Source of the DNA: Saprospiraceae bacterium
GTDB lineage: Bacteria > Bacteroidota > Bacteroidia > Chitinophagales > Saprospiraceae
Assembly (NCBI GenBank): GCA_021604865.1
Contig: BQJU01000019.1
Coordinates: 1 to 64,000 of the forward strand
Reading direction: 5' to 3'
Length of the DNA stretch: 64,000 nucleotides
Shown here: piece after piece, positions 55,183 to 63,723 of the stretch
Position numbering within the stretch: position 1 is the stretch's first letter
Layout: each line of letters opens with the position of its first letter
The notes under the pieces: generated by a model
What the model was told of the DNA's origin: nothing
Databases searched by the model: none
Seen by the model: only the letters and a program-made list of their open reading frames with translations
Position numbers and translations under genes: made by a program

Positions 55183-56637
55183 ATGACAGCAGACACAACT
55201 ATCCTGAATTACATTAACGGAAACTTGCAAGCTCCGCAGTCTGGCCGGTTTCTGGACAATTATGATCCATCTACTGGTTCAATTTACAGCCAGATTCCCG
55301 ATTCTGACAGCCAGGATGTGCAATTGGCGGTAGATGCTGCTCGAAATGCCTTTCCTTCCTGGTCATCCTGCGGCGTACAGGAGCGCTCTCGTGTCATGTT
55401 GCGTATTGCCGATTTAATTTCCAAAAATCTGGACGCGCTTGCTAAAGCTGAAAGTCAGGATAATGGAAAACCAATGTGGTTATCTTCTAGTGTGGATATT
55501 CCACGTGCTGAATCCAATTTCCGTTTTTTTGCTACAGCAATTCTGCATTTTAGTAGCGAAGCCCACCGGATGGAACAGCTTGCCATCAATTACACCATAC
55601 GACAACCCATTGGCATTGTCGGTTGTATTTCCCCCTGGAATTTGCCGCTTTATTTGTTTACCTGGAAAATCGCTCCGGCATTGGCTACAGGCAACTGTGT
55701 AGTCGCCAAGCCATCTGAATTGACACCAATGACGGCCTATCTTTTGGCTAAAATTTGCCAGGAAGCCGGATTACCTCCCGGAGTGTTAAACATTGTACAT
55801 GGATTAGGCGGGAATACCGGACAAGCCATCGTTGATCATCCAGAAATAAAGGCCATTTCCTTTACCGGTGGTACACAAACCGGGCGCACTATTGCTGCCA
55901 CTGCTGCCCCGATGTTTAAAAAGTTATCGTTGGAATTAGGTGGTAAAAACCCCAACATCATTTTTGCAGATTGCGATTTTGACGAGATGATGGATACCAC
56001 CATGCGCTCTTCCTTTTCCAATAACGGGCAAATTTGTCTGTGCGGTTCTAGAATTTACGTAGAGCGCCCCATCTATGACCGCTTTCGGGAAGAAATCGTT
56101 AAAAGGACCCGGGACTTGAAGGTGGGGAATCCACTTAGTGAACAGGTTGACCTTGGTGCATTGGTTTCTAAAGCGCACCTGGAAAAAATACAATCCTACC
56201 TGAAATTGGCACAGGAAGAAGGTGGGCAAATTCTCTGTGGTGGTGCCATCATTGATCATAAAGAAGCACATTTGCGCAATGGTTATTACCTAAGCCCAGC
56301 GGTTATCGAAGGTTTGCCTATCCATTGCCGAACCAACCAGGAAGAAATTTTTGGCCCTGTAGTCACTATCGCTCCTTTTGATACTGAAGAAGAGGCCATT
56401 GCGCTAGCCAATGGCACCGTTTATGGCCTGGCATCAACCCTTTGGACCAGCAATCTGCAGCGGGCCACTCGTGTTGCTGAGCAATTACAATCAGGCATCG
56501 TTTGGGTCAATTGCTGGATGTTGCGGGACCTGCGTACGCCTTTTGGAGGCGTCAAGAATTCCGGTGTGGGGCGGGAGGGAGGCCTCGAAGCGCTGCGTTT
56601 CTTTACGGAAGCAAAGAATGTGTGTTTGAAGTATTGA
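55183..56637 (+). CDS. Aldehyde dehydrogenase (2-aminomuconic/hydroxymuconic semialdehyde type)
   Basis: The ATG at 55183 gives a 484-residue NAD-dependent aldehyde dehydrogenase. It shows SPWNLPLYLFTWKIAPALA, the general base Glu in LSLELGGKNP and the catalytic Cys in NNGQICLCGSRIYVE. The motif GQICLCGSRI and the PFGGVKNSGVGREGG end resemble ALDH8 enzymes that oxidise 2-aminomuconic semialdehyde in tryptophan/kynurenine breakdown. Other kynurenine genes are not in the window, so the substrate is an inference. An earlier TTG at 55153 is less likely. Confidence 0.87.
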   Translation: MTADTTILNYINGNLQAPQSGRFLDNYDPSTGSIYSQIPDSDSQDVQLAVDAARNAFPSWSSCGVQERSRVMLRIADLISKNLDALAKAESQDNGKPMWLSSSVDIPRAESNFRFFATAILHFSSEAHRMEQLAINYTIRQPIGIVGCISPWNLPLYLFTWKIAPALATGNCVVAKPSELTPMTAYLLAKICQEAGLPPGVLNIVHGLGGNTGQAIVDHPEIKAISFTGGTQTGRTIAATAAPMFKKLSLELGGKNPNIIFADCDFDEMMDTTMRSSFSNNGQICLCGSRIYVERPIYDRFREEIVKRTRDLKVGNPLSEQVDLGALVSKAHLEKIQSYLKLAQEEGGQILCGGAIIDHKEAHLRNGYYLSPAVIEGLPIHCRTNQEEIFGPVVTIAPFDTEEEAIALANGTVYGLASTLWTSNLQRATRVAEQLQSGIVWVNCWMLRDLRTPFGGVKNSGVGREGGLEALRFFTEAKNVCLKY

Positions 56638-56726
56638 TACCACCTCCCTAAGCATGTTTGACAAAAAAAGTCACAATCCTAATAATTTGTGTATTTTTAC
56701 CCTTGATAAACTGAAATATTAAATCA

Positions 56727-57203
56727 GTGGACTCTATACATAAATTCAAGGTAGAGGGAATCGAGGGAAATGAAATCGACTTTGCTACCTTCAAGGGCAA
56801 AAAAATGATGGTTGTGAATGTAGCTTCAGAATGTGGCTACACTCCTCAATACCAGCAATTGCAAGAGCTCTACGAGGAGTTTAATGATAAATTGGTCATC
56901 ATCGGGTTTCCCAGTAATGATTTTGGCGACCAGGAACCCGGAACCAATGAGGAAATAAAATCATTTTGCACTAGCCGATACCAGGTGAGTTTTCCGCTCA
57001 CTGCAAAAATAAAAATCCGGGGAGAAGGGGCACATCCGGTATACCGATGGCTCACTCGAAAGGATCAAAATGGTATCATGGATAGCAAAGTACAATGGAA
57101 TTTTAACAAGTACCTGCTCGATAAAGACGGGTATCTTATTCGATATTATCCCTCATCAGTTAGTCCTATTGATCAAGAAATTCTCGATTGGATTTCACCA
57201 TAA
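56727..57203 (+). CDS. Glutathione peroxidase-like (thiol peroxidase) protein
   Basis: The 158-residue protein starts with GTG. It has the GPx signatures VNVASECGYTPQYQQLQEL (peroxidatic Cys in SECG, in place of selenocysteine), FPSNDFGDQEPGTNEEI and VQWNFNKYLLDKDG. The catalytic tetrad partners Gln and Trp are present in the expected places. It probably reduces peroxides using thioredoxin in the cytosol. It lies 33 bp ahead of holB on the same strand. Confidence 0.92.
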   Translation: MDSIHKFKVEGIEGNEIDFATFKGKKMMVVNVASECGYTPQYQQLQELYEEFNDKLVIIGFPSNDFGDQEPGTNEEIKSFCTSRYQVSFPLTAKIKIRGEGAHPVYRWLTRKDQNGIMDSKVQWNFNKYLLDKDGYLIRYYPSSVSPIDQEILDWISP

Positions 57204-57235
57204 ATGTATTAGAGTTCATAGCAGAATAAATTGCT

Positions 57236-58375
57236 ATGGCATTCAGCAATATCATTGGGCAGACGAGCGTCAAGGAGATGCTGCATCAAATGGTGTCAGG
57301 AGACCGTTTGCCTCATGCGTTGTTGTTTCTCGGGCCTTCGGGGAGTGGCAAACTCGCCCTGGCTCTCGCTCTGGCACAATACCTGCTTTGTGAAAACAAA
57401 CAGGAAACTGACAGTTGTGGTCAATGCCCCAGCTGTTCCAAAACCTACCGTTACATTCACCCTGATTTACATTTTTCATTTCCTACCATAGGCACTAATG
57501 TTACTAGCGATTCATTTCTACCTCAATGGAGGAAATGTATGGAGGAAACGCCCTTTATGACTGCCAATGAATGGTTGCAATCTATTGGTGCGGAAAATCG
57601 CCAGGGTAATATCAACAAAGAGGAATGTGCGACTATTATTCGTAAACTTAGCCTGAAAATATTTGAGGGTAGCTATAAAATTCTCATCATGTGGCTACCA
57701 GAGTACCTTGGAAAAGAAGGCAACCGCCTGCTCAAGCTTATCGAAGAGCCACCTGAACAGACCATTTTTATTCTGGTGGCGGAAAACCAGGATCTCATTT
57801 TAAATACGATTTTATCTCGCTGCCAAATTGTTAAAATCAATGCCTTGGCAGATGAAGAAATTGTAGAAGGGTTGGTCAACCTTCATGGTGTAAAGGAGGA
57901 AGAGGCACAGGCCATTGCTCATTTGGCCAATGGTGATTTTAATGAAGCCATTCACCTTGCTGGTAATCAGGAAAACGACAATGCTACTCTATTTTTGGAA
58001 TGGCTGCGCAAATGTTATATCGGCAATGGTGTGGAATTGGTTGCCTGGGTAGATAGTTTTGCCTCATTAGGCCGGGAAAACCAGAAGTATTTTTTGAATT
58101 ATGCCCTGCACTTCATGCGGGAATACATGGTGCTGAAACTCACTGGAAATGATCGGGTACGGCTGCGGACCAACGAATTAAAAACGGCCCAAAATTTAGT
58201 AAAGGTCATTGAAATGGATCAGCTGGAAAAGATAGTACAACTCCTGACAGATTGCGCATATTATATAGAACGTAATGCCAATCCAAAGGTCTTGTTTTTA
58301 GATACATCAATACAGATGAATAAATTGTTGAAACGAAATCACAAGGATCTGAACCCCACTGCGGCAAATGTGTAA
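57236..58375 (+). CDS. holB: DNA polymerase III subunit delta'
   Basis: The 379-residue protein has an AAA+ clamp-loader fold. It shows RLPHALLFLGPSGSGKLALA, in which the residue after the P-loop lysine is Leu instead of Thr/Ser, the zinc-binding cysteines CGQCPSC, and EPPEQTIFILVAEN with the sensor region ILSRCQIVKI. The altered P-loop suggests weak or no ATP hydrolysis, as in other delta' subunits. It helps load the sliding clamp at the replication fork. An insertion near residues 80-115 is longer than in E. coli. Confidence 0.88.
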   Translation: MAFSNIIGQTSVKEMLHQMVSGDRLPHALLFLGPSGSGKLALALALAQYLLCENKQETDSCGQCPSCSKTYRYIHPDLHFSFPTIGTNVTSDSFLPQWRKCMEETPFMTANEWLQSIGAENRQGNINKEECATIIRKLSLKIFEGSYKILIMWLPEYLGKEGNRLLKLIEEPPEQTIFILVAENQDLILNTILSRCQIVKINALADEEIVEGLVNLHGVKEEEAQAIAHLANGDFNEAIHLAGNQENDNATLFLEWLRKCYIGNGVELVAWVDSFASLGRENQKYFLNYALHFMREYMVLKLTGNDRVRLRTNELKTAQNLVKVIEMDQLEKIVQLLTDCAYYIERNANPKVLFLDTSIQMNKLLKRNHKDLNPTAANV

Positions 58376-58478
58376 TAGATAGCTTTCATCAGGAAAACTA
58401 TAGACACTAAAAGAGTGTTTGTTGCTTGAAGAGGAAATAGTGAAATGGGTTCTACATCCACCAGAAAATTTTGAAAAG

Positions 58479-59792
58479 ATGGGATGTTTAGGATGTTCTG
58501 TTACAACAGAAAACGGTTCGCCCAAGGGCTGCCAAAGCAATGGCGGATGCTCTTCAGGGGGATGCAACCGACTCAATACTTATGATTGGTTATCCAGTAC
58601 CGATCTTGAAGATGTCGAACCATACGACTATATAGAGGTTAGCTTTAAAAATGGATCTCGCAAAGCATTTTTCCGGAATTTGAATTTTAACCGGGTGGTG
58701 ACAGGCGACATGGCTGTCGTCGAAGCGGGCAATGGTTATGATGTGGGCCGAGTAAGCCTTTCCGGGGAATTGGTTCGTTTGCAAATGCGCAAAAAACGAA
58801 TGACGGAAGAGAGCGTATTATTTAGTGTCATCAGACGGGCTAATGAACGCGATTTGGAAAAATTGCAAGAAGCCCGTGAGCTGGAACGTTCTACGATGAT
58901 TAAGGCAAGAGCCATCGCACGTACACTCGACCTGGATATGAAAATAGGTGATGTTGAATACCAGGGTGACAAACGGAAGGCAACCTTTTATTATACTGCC
59001 GACGGCAGGGTTGATTTTCGGGAGTTGATCCGGCATTTTGCTAAAGATTTCCGAGTTAAAATCGAAATGCGCCAGATTGGTGCACGTCAGGAATCGGCTC
59101 GAATTGGGGGACTTGGCTCTTGCGGGCGCGAACTATGTTGCTCGACTTGGTTGACCGACTTTAAATCAGTCTCTACTTCTGCTGCCCGTTATCAGAATCT
59201 GGCCATCAATCAGTCAAAATTGTCGGGCCAATGTGGCAGACTTAAATGCTGCTTAAATTACGAGTTAGATACCTACCTGGATGCCTTGGAACATTTTCCG
59301 AAACACGCGGATAAATTGCACACCGAAACAGGTACAGCAACCCTCATCAAAACGGATATCTTTAAACAATTAATGTTTTACGTCTATGAATCCGGCAAGG
59401 GTAGGGGAAAGATTTATACTTTACATGTAAACAAAGTTACTGAGTTGTTGGAACTCAATAAGAAAGGAGAAAAACCTGCAAATCTAGGCGATTCTGCTCA
59501 TTACGTGGTTCCCGATGAAAATGAGGAAGTGGAAATGGACTTTGCGGATGTAACCGGAGCCGTAGAATTGCCTCCGGAAGAAAAAAGACGCAGCAAAAAG
59601 AGAAGAAAAAAGCGCAACCCTAATGGCCCGGGTGGTAATAGGAATCAGGGTGACGCTAAAAAAAATAGCCCGCGTATGCCTGAGCAGAAAAAGACCAGCA
59701 ATCAATCGGGTGGAAATAAGGATAAACCCCAAGGTGAAGACCGTCCCAAGGGTAATTCCCGCAGTAGAGACAATCGTCGCGGAAAGAAATAA
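58479..59792 (+). CDS. ricT: PSP1-domain regulator RicT (YaaT-like)
   Basis: The chosen start MGCLGCSVTTENGSP gives 437 residues. An N-terminal Cys-rich segment (CLGC, GCQSNGGC, GGC) is followed by the PSP1 domain (about 40-290), with LGSCGRELCCSTWLTDF and QCGRLKCCLNYELD. Clustered cysteines fit the iron-sulphur centres known for RicT homologues, which act with partners in RNA processing. The last 80 residues are basic, Asn/Arg/Lys-rich and probably disordered. It follows holB, an order common in many phyla. The frame is open upstream to 58419 from a TTG. Confidence 0.88.
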   Translation: MGCLGCSVTTENGSPKGCQSNGGCSSGGCNRLNTYDWLSSTDLEDVEPYDYIEVSFKNGSRKAFFRNLNFNRVVTGDMAVVEAGNGYDVGRVSLSGELVRLQMRKKRMTEESVLFSVIRRANERDLEKLQEARELERSTMIKARAIARTLDLDMKIGDVEYQGDKRKATFYYTADGRVDFRELIRHFAKDFRVKIEMRQIGARQESARIGGLGSCGRELCCSTWLTDFKSVSTSAARYQNLAINQSKLSGQCGRLKCCLNYELDTYLDALEHFPKHADKLHTETGTATLIKTDIFKQLMFYVYESGKGRGKIYTLHVNKVTELLELNKKGEKPANLGDSAHYVVPDENEEVEMDFADVTGAVELPPEEKRRSKKRRKKRNPNGPGGNRNQGDAKKNSPRMPEQKKTSNQSGGNKDKPQGEDRPKGNSRSRDNRRGKK

Positions 59793-59820
59793 TTTAGTGG
59801 ATTTATATTGTTGAAATTTT

Positions 59821-59850
59821 AGAGCATATTTAGAACAAAAATAATGCTCT
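59821..59850 (+). terminator. Possible stem-loop after ricT
   Basis: AGAGCAT (59821-59827) pairs with ATGCTCT (59844-59850) across a 16-nt loop, ahead of lpd. No clear T-run follows. Confidence 0.3.
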
Positions 59851-59870
59851 TAGTCCAAAACGAAAAGTAA

Positions 59871-61274
59871 ATGAAATACGACCTGACCGTCATCGGTTCC
59901 GGCCCAGGAGGTTATGTTGCCGCCATTCGTGCGGGCCAATTGGGATTAAAAACGGCTATTATTGAACGTTACAACTCCTTGGGAGGCACCTGTCTGAATG
60001 TAGGATGTATTCCTTCAAAAGCCTTGCTTGACTCTTCAGAACACTACCATAATGCCAACAAAAAGTTTGCATTACACGGCATAGACCTTAAAGACCTTAA
60101 AGTCAATATGCCACAGATGGTCAAGCGTAAAAACGAAGTCGTGGTTCAAACAGTAAAAGGCATTGACTTTCTGATGAAGAAAAACAAAATTGATGTGTTC
60201 CACGGACATGGCAGTTTTAAAGATGCACACCACATCAACATCGCTAAGGAAGATGGGAGCATTGAAGTGATTGAAACAGAAAAAGTCATCATTGCTACCG
60301 GTTCAAAGCCCATCACACCCGATGCTTTCAACTATGATAAAAAGCGGATCATCACCTCCACAGAAGCACTAAATATAAATAAGGTGCCAAAAAGAATGAT
60401 AATTATTGGTGGTGGCGTTATTGGATTAGAGCTCGGCTCTGTTTTCGCTCGTTTGGGTACTGAAATTGAAGTAGTCGAATTTCTGGATCGTATCATTCCG
60501 GGTATGGATGTAGACTGTGGTAAAGAGTTGACGAGGTCTTTGAAGAAATTGGGCTTCAAATTCCACTTAAAACACAAAGTCACTGGTGTAAAAGCCAAAC
60601 GGAATGGTGTAACCGTGGAAGTACAAAAACGAGATAGTGAGGAAGGTTTCAAACTCGATGCAGACTATTGCCTGATCGCCATTGGCCGTCGTCCCTATAC
60701 CGACAACCTCGGATTGGAAAACGTTGGTGTTGAAAAAGATGATAAAGGCCGGATCAGCGTTAATGATCACCTAGAAACCAATGTACCAGGTATCTATGCC
60801 ATTGGTGATGTTATCCAAGGTGCAATGCTGGCACACAAAGCCGAAGAAGAAGGTGTCCTTGTCGTAGAAACTATTGCCGGACAAAAACCACATATCGATT
60901 ACAATTTGATTCCCAGTGTAGTATATACCTGGCCGGAAGTAGCGGGTGTAGGTCAAACCGAAGACCAACTCAAAGATGCGGGTGTTCCTTACAAATCCGG
61001 GAAGTTCCCTTTCAAGGCCTTGGGGCGGGCTCGTGCCAGCACCGATACAGAAGGTATGATTAAGGTATTGGCTCATCAGGAAACGGACGAAATTCTGGGT
61101 GTACACATGGTTGGGCCACGTACGGCTGATATTATTGCCGAAGCTGTAGCACTGATGGAATTCCGTGCATCTGCTGAAGATGCCGCCCGGATGAGTCATG
61201 CACACCCCACTTATACTGAAGCCTTCAAAGAGGCGGCTCTGGCTGCTACGGCTGATCGGGCATTGCATATATGA
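59871..61274 (+). CDS. lpdA: Dihydrolipoyl dehydrogenase
   Basis: The 467-residue flavoenzyme shows the FAD fold IGSGPGGYVAAIRAGQLG, the redox-active disulphide GGTCLNVGCIPSK (Cys41, Cys46), the NAD-binding GGGVIGLELGSVF, the second FAD motif YAIGDVI and the C-terminal catalytic HAHPTYTEA. It reoxidises lipoamide in 2-oxo-acid dehydrogenase complexes. Length is normal. Its stop overlaps the start of a short open frame (ATGA at 61271). Confidence 0.97.
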   Translation: MKYDLTVIGSGPGGYVAAIRAGQLGLKTAIIERYNSLGGTCLNVGCIPSKALLDSSEHYHNANKKFALHGIDLKDLKVNMPQMVKRKNEVVVQTVKGIDFLMKKNKIDVFHGHGSFKDAHHINIAKEDGSIEVIETEKVIIATGSKPITPDAFNYDKKRIITSTEALNINKVPKRMIIIGGGVIGLELGSVFARLGTEIEVVEFLDRIIPGMDVDCGKELTRSLKKLGFKFHLKHKVTGVKAKRNGVTVEVQKRDSEEGFKLDADYCLIAIGRRPYTDNLGLENVGVEKDDKGRISVNDHLETNVPGIYAIGDVIQGAMLAHKAEEEGVLVVETIAGQKPHIDYNLIPSVVYTWPEVAGVGQTEDQLKDAGVPYKSGKFPFKALGRARASTDTEGMIKVLAHQETDEILGVHMVGPRTADIIAEAVALMEFRASAEDAARMSHAHPTYTEAFKEAALAATADRALHI

Positions 61275-61597
61275 TGAAAGCGGGAGAAGGTCACCCCAAC
61301 CTAGGTGGCTTTCAGACAGATGATCAAACTGGAGTAGTGGGCAATATCTGGAATTTTTCAGTATGGGATAAGGATATTTATAGCCAACTCCAACAATACG
61401 AGGGCAAACATGTGAAATTATTCTATCAACAAAAATATAAAGCCATGCCCTGGCAGGGTGATACAAAGTATTATATTGAGAAGGTAGAAGAAATCAAACG
61501 ATATTTTAGAGCTTCTTCCCAGCATATAATAGAAAAATTGCCGGACGTTTATGAACGTCCGGCAATTTTCGTTTTTGCCACAAATGGATTGGCATAG
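61271..61597 (+). pseudogene. Short open frame: truncated conserved domain
   Basis: This 108-residue frame overlaps the lpd stop by four bases (ATGA). Residues about 11-75 (GGFQTDDQTGVVGNIWNFSV, then GKHVKLFYQQKYKAMPW and GDTKYYIEKVE) look like the last two thirds of a small membrane-protein family often labelled 6-phosphogluconate-dehydrogenase-like in Bacteroidota. The family's N-terminal membrane helix is missing, so the gene seems N-terminally truncated. The last 30 residues are read through the terminator and over the convergent rsmI-like gene. It may still be translated by coupling. Confidence 0.5.
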
Positions 61598-62228
61598 AAA
61601 TAATCGTTTCAGAGGGTAGATTAAGGTCAACTGCTATAGCAAATTGAGTTGCTGGAGCCAGACTTTTAACAATCATTTCCAAAAGGCCATTGTTCCGATA
61701 GGGCGCTTCGATAAAAAGCTGGGTTTGCTGATGCCGTTGAGATTGCTGCTCCAATTGTTTTAATACTTTGCTCAAATCCTTTTGCTGATGAGGCAAATAT
61801 CCATGAAAGGTAAAGGATTGCCCATTCATCCCGGAAGCCATCAGGGCCAAAAGTATGGATGATGGGCCCACCAAAGGCACTACAGTAATACCTTTTTGAT
61901 GTGCCAGCCGCACCACAAGGGCACCGGGATCAGCTACTCCCGGACAACCTGCCTCAGATAATAACCCCATGTCCTTCCCTTTTTCAATGGGTTCCAGAAA
62001 TGCTTCAATTCCTTCAGAAGGCTGGTGTTTATTCAATTCAAATATGGTTAAATCACTTATAGGGCGCTCCGGATTAGTGCTTTTGATAAAGTGGCGGGCA
62101 GTCTTTGCCCTTTCAACGATAAAATAATCTAACCGATGCAGAATTTGAATCACATAATCCGGAAGGGTATGGGTCACATTATCACCAATTGGTGTTGGAA
62201 TAAGATATAATTTTCCTTTATCAGACAT
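61506..62228 (-). CDS. RsmI-like SAM-dependent methyltransferase (short form)
   Basis: From MSDKGKLYLIPTPIGDN the protein has 240 residues (ATG at 62237 adds three). It belongs to the tetrapyrrole methylase-like RsmI family, with LIPTPIGD, the SAM-site segments SEAGCPGVADPG and PLVGPSSILLALMASGMNGQ, and FIEAPYRNNGL. RsmI methylates the 2'-hydroxyl of C1402 in 16S rRNA; this short paralogue lacks the C-terminal helix-turn-helix. Its target is thus unsure. Its last codons (RKLPDVHKRPAIFLL) are encoded by a perfect terminator-type stem that also faces the lpd transcript. Confidence 0.87.
   Translation of the reverse strand: MSDKGKLYLIPTPIGDNVTHTLPDYVIQILHRLDYFIVERAKTARHFIKSTNPERPISDLTIFELNKHQPSEGIEAFLEPIEKGKDMGLLSEAGCPGVADPGALVVRLAHQKGITVVPLVGPSSILLALMASGMNGQSFTFHGYLPHQQKDLSKVLKQLEQQSQRHQQTQLFIEAPYRNNGLLEMIVKSLAPATQFAIAVDLNLPSETIISMPIHLWQKRKLPDVHKRPAIFLLYAGKKL
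61534..61569. terminator. Terminator stem inside the rsmI-like coding end
   Basis: AAAATTGCCGGACGTT (61534-61549) and AACGTCCGGCAATTTT (61554-61569) form a perfect 16-bp stem with loop TATG. It lies after lpd on the plus strand and inside the last codons of the convergent rsmI-like gene. A T-run on each side lets it work in both directions. Confidence 0.8.
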
Positions 62229-62726
62229 ATTGTTCATTTTCCTGGATGAGCAAATTTTCAATTAATTTCATTGCAATCCGTTACTTTAAAGGCTTTTTCC
62301 AATGAATTGTGCATTTCAAAAAATCCAAATGTAGTCACAATCCTCTTTTTCTCAGAAAACAATCAACTAGCTAATAACCAGATATTTACAAAGTAGATCC
62401 GATTTATAGGCCGCCAAACACACTACACACATCTTGCATTACCATGTCACACAACCTCAAAAAATGTCTATTTTAATTCAACCATCTGTCACTAGATTTA
62501 CAAAAATGGATATTCATCCATGATTTTATTGAGCGTACGGGTATATCCTATTCATCATTCTCCTTATGAAGGTGTTCGCATCATCATTGTCTAAAGTATT
62601 CCCATTTACATAAAAAACATAGTTCTTCTTTGGGAATATATTTTCCTATATGAAACAAATTAAATCAATTGATTGAGGATATGGTTATTGGATTAGTTGA
62701 TTAGGCTAGTTCCATTTTTGACCATC
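62229..62726. other. AT-rich non-coding stretch
   Basis: About 500 bp without a supported gene or strong repeat, between the rsmI-like gene and the candidate RNA. It should contain the rsmI-like promoter on the minus strand. A promoter for the RNA on the plus strand is not clear. Confidence 0.5.
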
Positions 62727-62893
62727 GCCGTCGGGAACACAGTTAACAACAAATTTTGTTCTTATGCCCGGCGGTATGCTGGCTGCCATGTTAGGGTAAG
62801 GCCGCTTGAGTTGCCAGCAAGTATTACTACCCGTGGAAAGGTAGCATTTTTGAGCAGCACCTTATCCTCCCTTTTAAGGTGCTGCTTTTATTT
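62727..62893 (+). ncRNA. Candidate structured non-coding RNA with terminator
   Basis: No plus-strand gene explains a strong terminator here. Three further helices precede it: CCGTCGGG/CCCGGCGG (62728-62735, 62767-62774), TGCTGGC/GCCAGCA (62777-62783, 62813-62819) and CTACC/GGTAG (62827-62831, 62840-62844). The terminator AGCAGCACCTTA/TAAGGTGCTGCT (62853-62864, 62875-62886) is followed by TTTATTT. Conserved tmRNA, RNase P and SRP motifs are not seen; 6S RNA or a new RNA are possible. The 5' end is undefined. Confidence 0.5.
62853..62893 (+). terminator. Intrinsic terminator of the candidate RNA
   Basis: A 12-bp perfect stem with a 10-nt loop and a T-rich tail that overlaps the stop codon of the convergent nitroreductase gene. 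The T-run is on the plus-strand side only, so it acts on plus-strand transcripts. Confidence 0.75.
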
Positions 62894-63457
62894 CCACTCT
62901 ATTTTTTCTTCAATCGGTCTTCTTTTCCCAGGAAGGTCGGGCAAATCGCAATACCCCATATAAAATAAGCCAAGGCAACGTTCGCCAGGCTTTAACCCAA
63001 GCCATTCACCGGCTTCTATCATAGACTTAGGAGAACTCCAATAACAGCCTATGCCATAAGCCGCACAGGTTAGCCACATATTTTGTACCCCACAAGCAAC
63101 TGCTGCAATTTCTTCCCATTCCGGTAGACTTTCCGCTGGGTCTCTTTGCATACAAATGGCAATCACACACGCACTTCTTAATGGTTTCTCAATGGTTTTT
63201 TTCAATTTTACTGCTGAAAATTTATCTGCAGGAGTGTGTTTTTGGTACCAATCGCCCATATAGGTAGATAAACGACCAAGCGCCGCACCGGTAAAAATTT
63301 TGAACCGCCAGGGTTCCGTGTGACGGTGATTTGGTGCCCAATTTGCATTCTCTAAAATTTCTTTGATAATCTCATCTGCGATGGGTCGATCATTGTAGGT
63401 GTTAGGAAAAATTGATCGCCGCTTGCGAATGAGCACACTAACTTGGTGCGGAGTCAT
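62888..63457 (-). CDS. Nitroreductase family protein
   Basis: From MTPHQVSVLIRKRRSIFPN the protein has 189 residues (an upstream ATG at 63475 adds six). It has the FMN-binding pattern of small nitroreductases: RKRRSIFP at the start, ANWAPNHRHTEPWRFKIFTG, and AAYGIGCYWSSP followed by LGLFYMGYCD. It probably reduces nitro compounds, quinones or related substrates with NAD(P)H. It is transcribed alone, and its stop overlaps the tail of a plus-strand terminator. Confidence 0.92.
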   Translation of the reverse strand: MTPHQVSVLIRKRRSIFPNTYNDRPIADEIIKEILENANWAPNHRHTEPWRFKIFTGAALGRLSTYMGDWYQKHTPADKFSAVKLKKTIEKPLRSACVIAICMQRDPAESLPEWEEIAAVACGVQNMWLTCAAYGIGCYWSSPKSMIEAGEWLGLKPGERCLGLFYMGYCDLPDLPGKRRPIEEKIEWK

Positions 63458-63614
63458 AGGTTTGTGATTAATCAACTGTTAATGTTTCAAATATTATTGA
63501 AACTTATGAAAATATTGCCTAGCTTTGTACTGCCCAAAGATAGTAACCATGAAATTAAATCAAATATTAAACCGGATTGATTTATTGTCTCAGGCGCTCC
63601 TACTTTTATAACTA

Positions 63615-63688
63615 AGTGCTTGTTTGTAGCCCATGCTCCTACGCTGAAGCTTCAGCGCAAGCGTAAGTTTGACCTCTAAACATGCACT
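63615..63688. repeat. 74-bp palindromic element (copy D)
   Basis: It runs from AGTGCTTGTTTGTAGCCC to GACCTCTAAACATGCACT around the self-complementary core CGCTGAAGCTTCAGCG. It matches the reverse complement of copy C (31713-31786) at 69 of 74 positions. It lies between the nitroreductase start and a membrane-protein gene. An A-rich run follows. Confidence 0.8.
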
Positions 63689-63723
63689 AAAAAAAACGAC
63701 AGCAGATGGTGTCAAGGTGGAGA

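Noticed and set aside
62697-62963. 88-codon plus-strand open frame
   Set aside because: It runs through the RNA-like helices and terminator and into the convergent nitroreductase gene, and its product has no pattern of a real protein.
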